Positions 53,280-54,271 of a stretch of 54,271 nt of DNA are shown here, in pieces; within the stretch, counting starts at the first letter, position 1, and each line of letters begins with the position of its first letter. The translations under genes and the position numbers were made by a program. The DNA comes from Pseudomonas citronellolis (lineage in GTDB: Bacteria > Pseudomonadota > Gammaproteobacteria > Pseudomonadales > Pseudomonadaceae). The stretch lies in contig NZ_JARJLT010000202.1 in assembly GCF_029335315.1 (NCBI RefSeq), forward strand, positions 1-54,271, given 5' to 3'. Below the pieces are notes generated by a model. That model did no database searches, had not been told where the DNA came from, and saw nothing but the letters and a program-made list of their open reading frames with translations.

Positions 53280-53294
53280 TGTAGTAATTAAACA
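53280..53294. promoter_or_regulatory. Candidate HexR operator
   Basis: TGTAGTAATTAAACA agrees at 11 of 15 positions with the TGTAAT-WWW-ATTACA HexR consensus as I recall it. It lies in an AT-rich patch between zwf and hexR, where HexR is known to bind in pseudomonads. Confidence 0.5.
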
Positions 53295-53321
53295 ACATAT
53301 TTTTCCCCGAACGCAGTCCTG

Positions 53322-53350
53322 TTGGTCGTCTGCCGACCTGACGTTAGGAT
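53322..53350 (+). promoter_or_regulatory. Possible hexR promoter
   Basis: TTGGTC and TAGGAT are spaced by 17 bases; the start codon follows 67 bases later. Confidence 0.4.
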
Positions 53351-53416
53351 AGCGCCGCTGGCCGGGGGCATGACCCCGGCCGTCGAATGCCCCACGCGGG
53401 CCACCAAGGAGTACGG

Positions 53417-54271
53417 ATGAAGAACCTGCTGGAGCAGATCCAGTCGCGGCTGGAAGACCTGAACAAGGCCGAGCGCAAGGTCGCCGAAGTGATCCTGCAG
53501 AACCCGCAGCAGGCCACTCGTTTCAGCATCGCTGCGCTGGCCCAGGCCGCCGGTGTCAGCGAGCCGACGGTGAACCGCTTCTGCCGCTCCTTCGACATGA
53601 GCGGCTACCCCGAGCTGAAGATCCAGCTGGCGCAGAGCCTGGCCAGCGGCGCGGCCTTCGTCACCCAGGCGGTGGCCGAGAACGACGGCCCGCAGGACTA
53701 CACGCGGAAGATTTTCAGCAGCACCATCGCCTCGCTGGACGCCGCCTACAAGCTGATCGACGCCCGCGCGGTGGACCGCGCCGTGGACCTGCTGATCCAG
53801 GCCCGGCAGATCCACTTCTTCGGCCTCGGCGCCTCCAGTTCGGTGGCGCTGGACGCGCAGCACAAGTTCTTCCGCTTCAACCTGGCGGTGTCGGCGCAGA
53901 GCGACGTGCTGATGCAGCGGATGATCGCCTCGGTGGCGCACACCGGCGACCTCTTCGTGGTGATTTCCTACACCGGACGCACCCGCGAGCTGGTGGAGGT
54001 GGCGCGCCTGGCGCGGGAGAACGGCGCCTCGGTGCTCGGCCTGACCGCCGCCGACTCGCCGCTGGCCAAGGTCTGCAGCCTGACCCTGGACATTCCGCTG
54101 CCGGAAGACACCGACATCTATATGCCGATGACCTCGCGGATCATCCAGCTGACGGTGCTCGACGTGCTGGCCACGGGCGTGACCCTGCGCCGCGGCGTGG
54201 ACTTCCAGCCGCACCTGCGCAAGATCAAGGAAAGCCTGGTGCCGACGCGCTACCAGCTGGACGAGGAAGAC
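53417..54271 (+). CDS. hexR: HexR, RpiR-family repressor of glucose metabolism (cut by window end)
   Basis: An RpiR-type regulator; 285 codons are visible with no stop before the window edge, so little or nothing is missing. The N-terminal HTH (about 1-77; [20 protein letters not shown]) binds DNA, and the SIS domain (about 120-260; [19 protein letters not shown]) binds 2-keto-3-deoxy-6-phosphogluconate, the substrate of the nearby Eda. It represses zwf, edd and gap genes until that intermediate builds up. AAGGAG lies just before the ATG at 53417. Confidence 0.95.
   Translation, partial: MKNLLEQIQSRLEDLNKAERKVAEVILQNPQQATRFSIAALAQAAGVSEPTVNRFCRSFDMSGYPELKIQLAQSLASGAAFVTQAVAENDGPQDYTRKIFSSTIASLDAAYKLIDARAVDRAVDLLIQARQIHFFGLGASSSVALDAQHKFFRFNLAVSAQSDVLMQRMIASVAHTGDLFVVISYTGRTRELVEVARLARENGASVLGLTAADSPLAKVCSLTLDIPLPEDTDIYMPMTSRIIQLTVLDVLATGVTLRRGVDFQPHLRKIKESLVPTRYQLDEED

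Overview
The window is a piece of the chromosome of a GC-rich Pseudomonas, probably a non-aeruginosa member of the P. aeruginosa group. The evidence is the gene order (asd-leuB-leuD-leuC, Glu/Ala tRNAs-gltX, uvrB, wbpM, ihfB-rpsA-cmk-tyrA/aroA-hisC-pheA-serC-gyrA, mtnA, ubiG-mupP, eda-pgl-zwf-hexR), which as I remember it follows the PA3117 to PA3184 interval of strain PAO1. Pseudomonas-type REP elements, a fused TyrA-AroA protein and a GyrA with an acidic C-terminal insert agree with this. Base composition looks even throughout. There is no insertion sequence, prophage, CRISPR array or integrase. No stretch over about 300 bases lacks a gene, because the 14506-15387 interval holds four tRNA genes.

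Region by region. 1-6500: leucine biosynthesis (leuC, leuD, a methyltransferase gene, leuB) and asd on the minus strand, with a divergent LysR gene. 6500-9960: a small accessory cluster made of an XRE/cupin regulator, a D-arginine-dehydrogenase-like flavoenzyme, a RidA protein and a YkvI-type transporter; it looks like an amino-acid (perhaps D-amino-acid) use system. 10000-14550: ibpA with a heat-shock promoter and a ROSE-type RNA thermometer, an SDR enzyme, dusC, a thioesterase, and a TetR-hydrolase pair. 14600-16900: two identical Glu-Ala tRNA pairs and gltX. 16900-24100: a LysR-controlled EmrAB-like efflux pair, uvrB, an aromatic aminotransferase and tRNA-Asn.

24280-30680 is the place where P. 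aeruginosa carries its O-antigen cluster (between ihfB and wbpM). Here only wbpV-, wbpL- and wbpM-like genes remain, next to lapA-lapB. 30800-41820 is one long minus-strand series (gyrA, serC, pheA, hisC, tyrA/aroA, cmk, rpsA) with overlapping or tightly packed genes, joining aromatic, serine and histidine synthesis to topology and translation. 42000-48100: methylthioadenosine salvage (mtnA, mtaD), ubiG, mupP, an SDR and a diguanylate cyclase. 48100-54271: rluB with a long repetitive tail, a NUDIX gene ending inside a repeat, and the Entner-Doudoroff branch zwf-pgl-eda with its regulator hexR, which runs off the window end.

Most of the window is ordinary core genome, and I see no clearly new multi-gene system. 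The parts most worth a second look are the flavoenzyme/RidA/transporter cluster and its operator, the reduced O-antigen site, the RluB repeat tail, and several RNA-level control signals (ROSE element, Crc/Hfq-type A-rich motifs, overlapping terminator and promoter).
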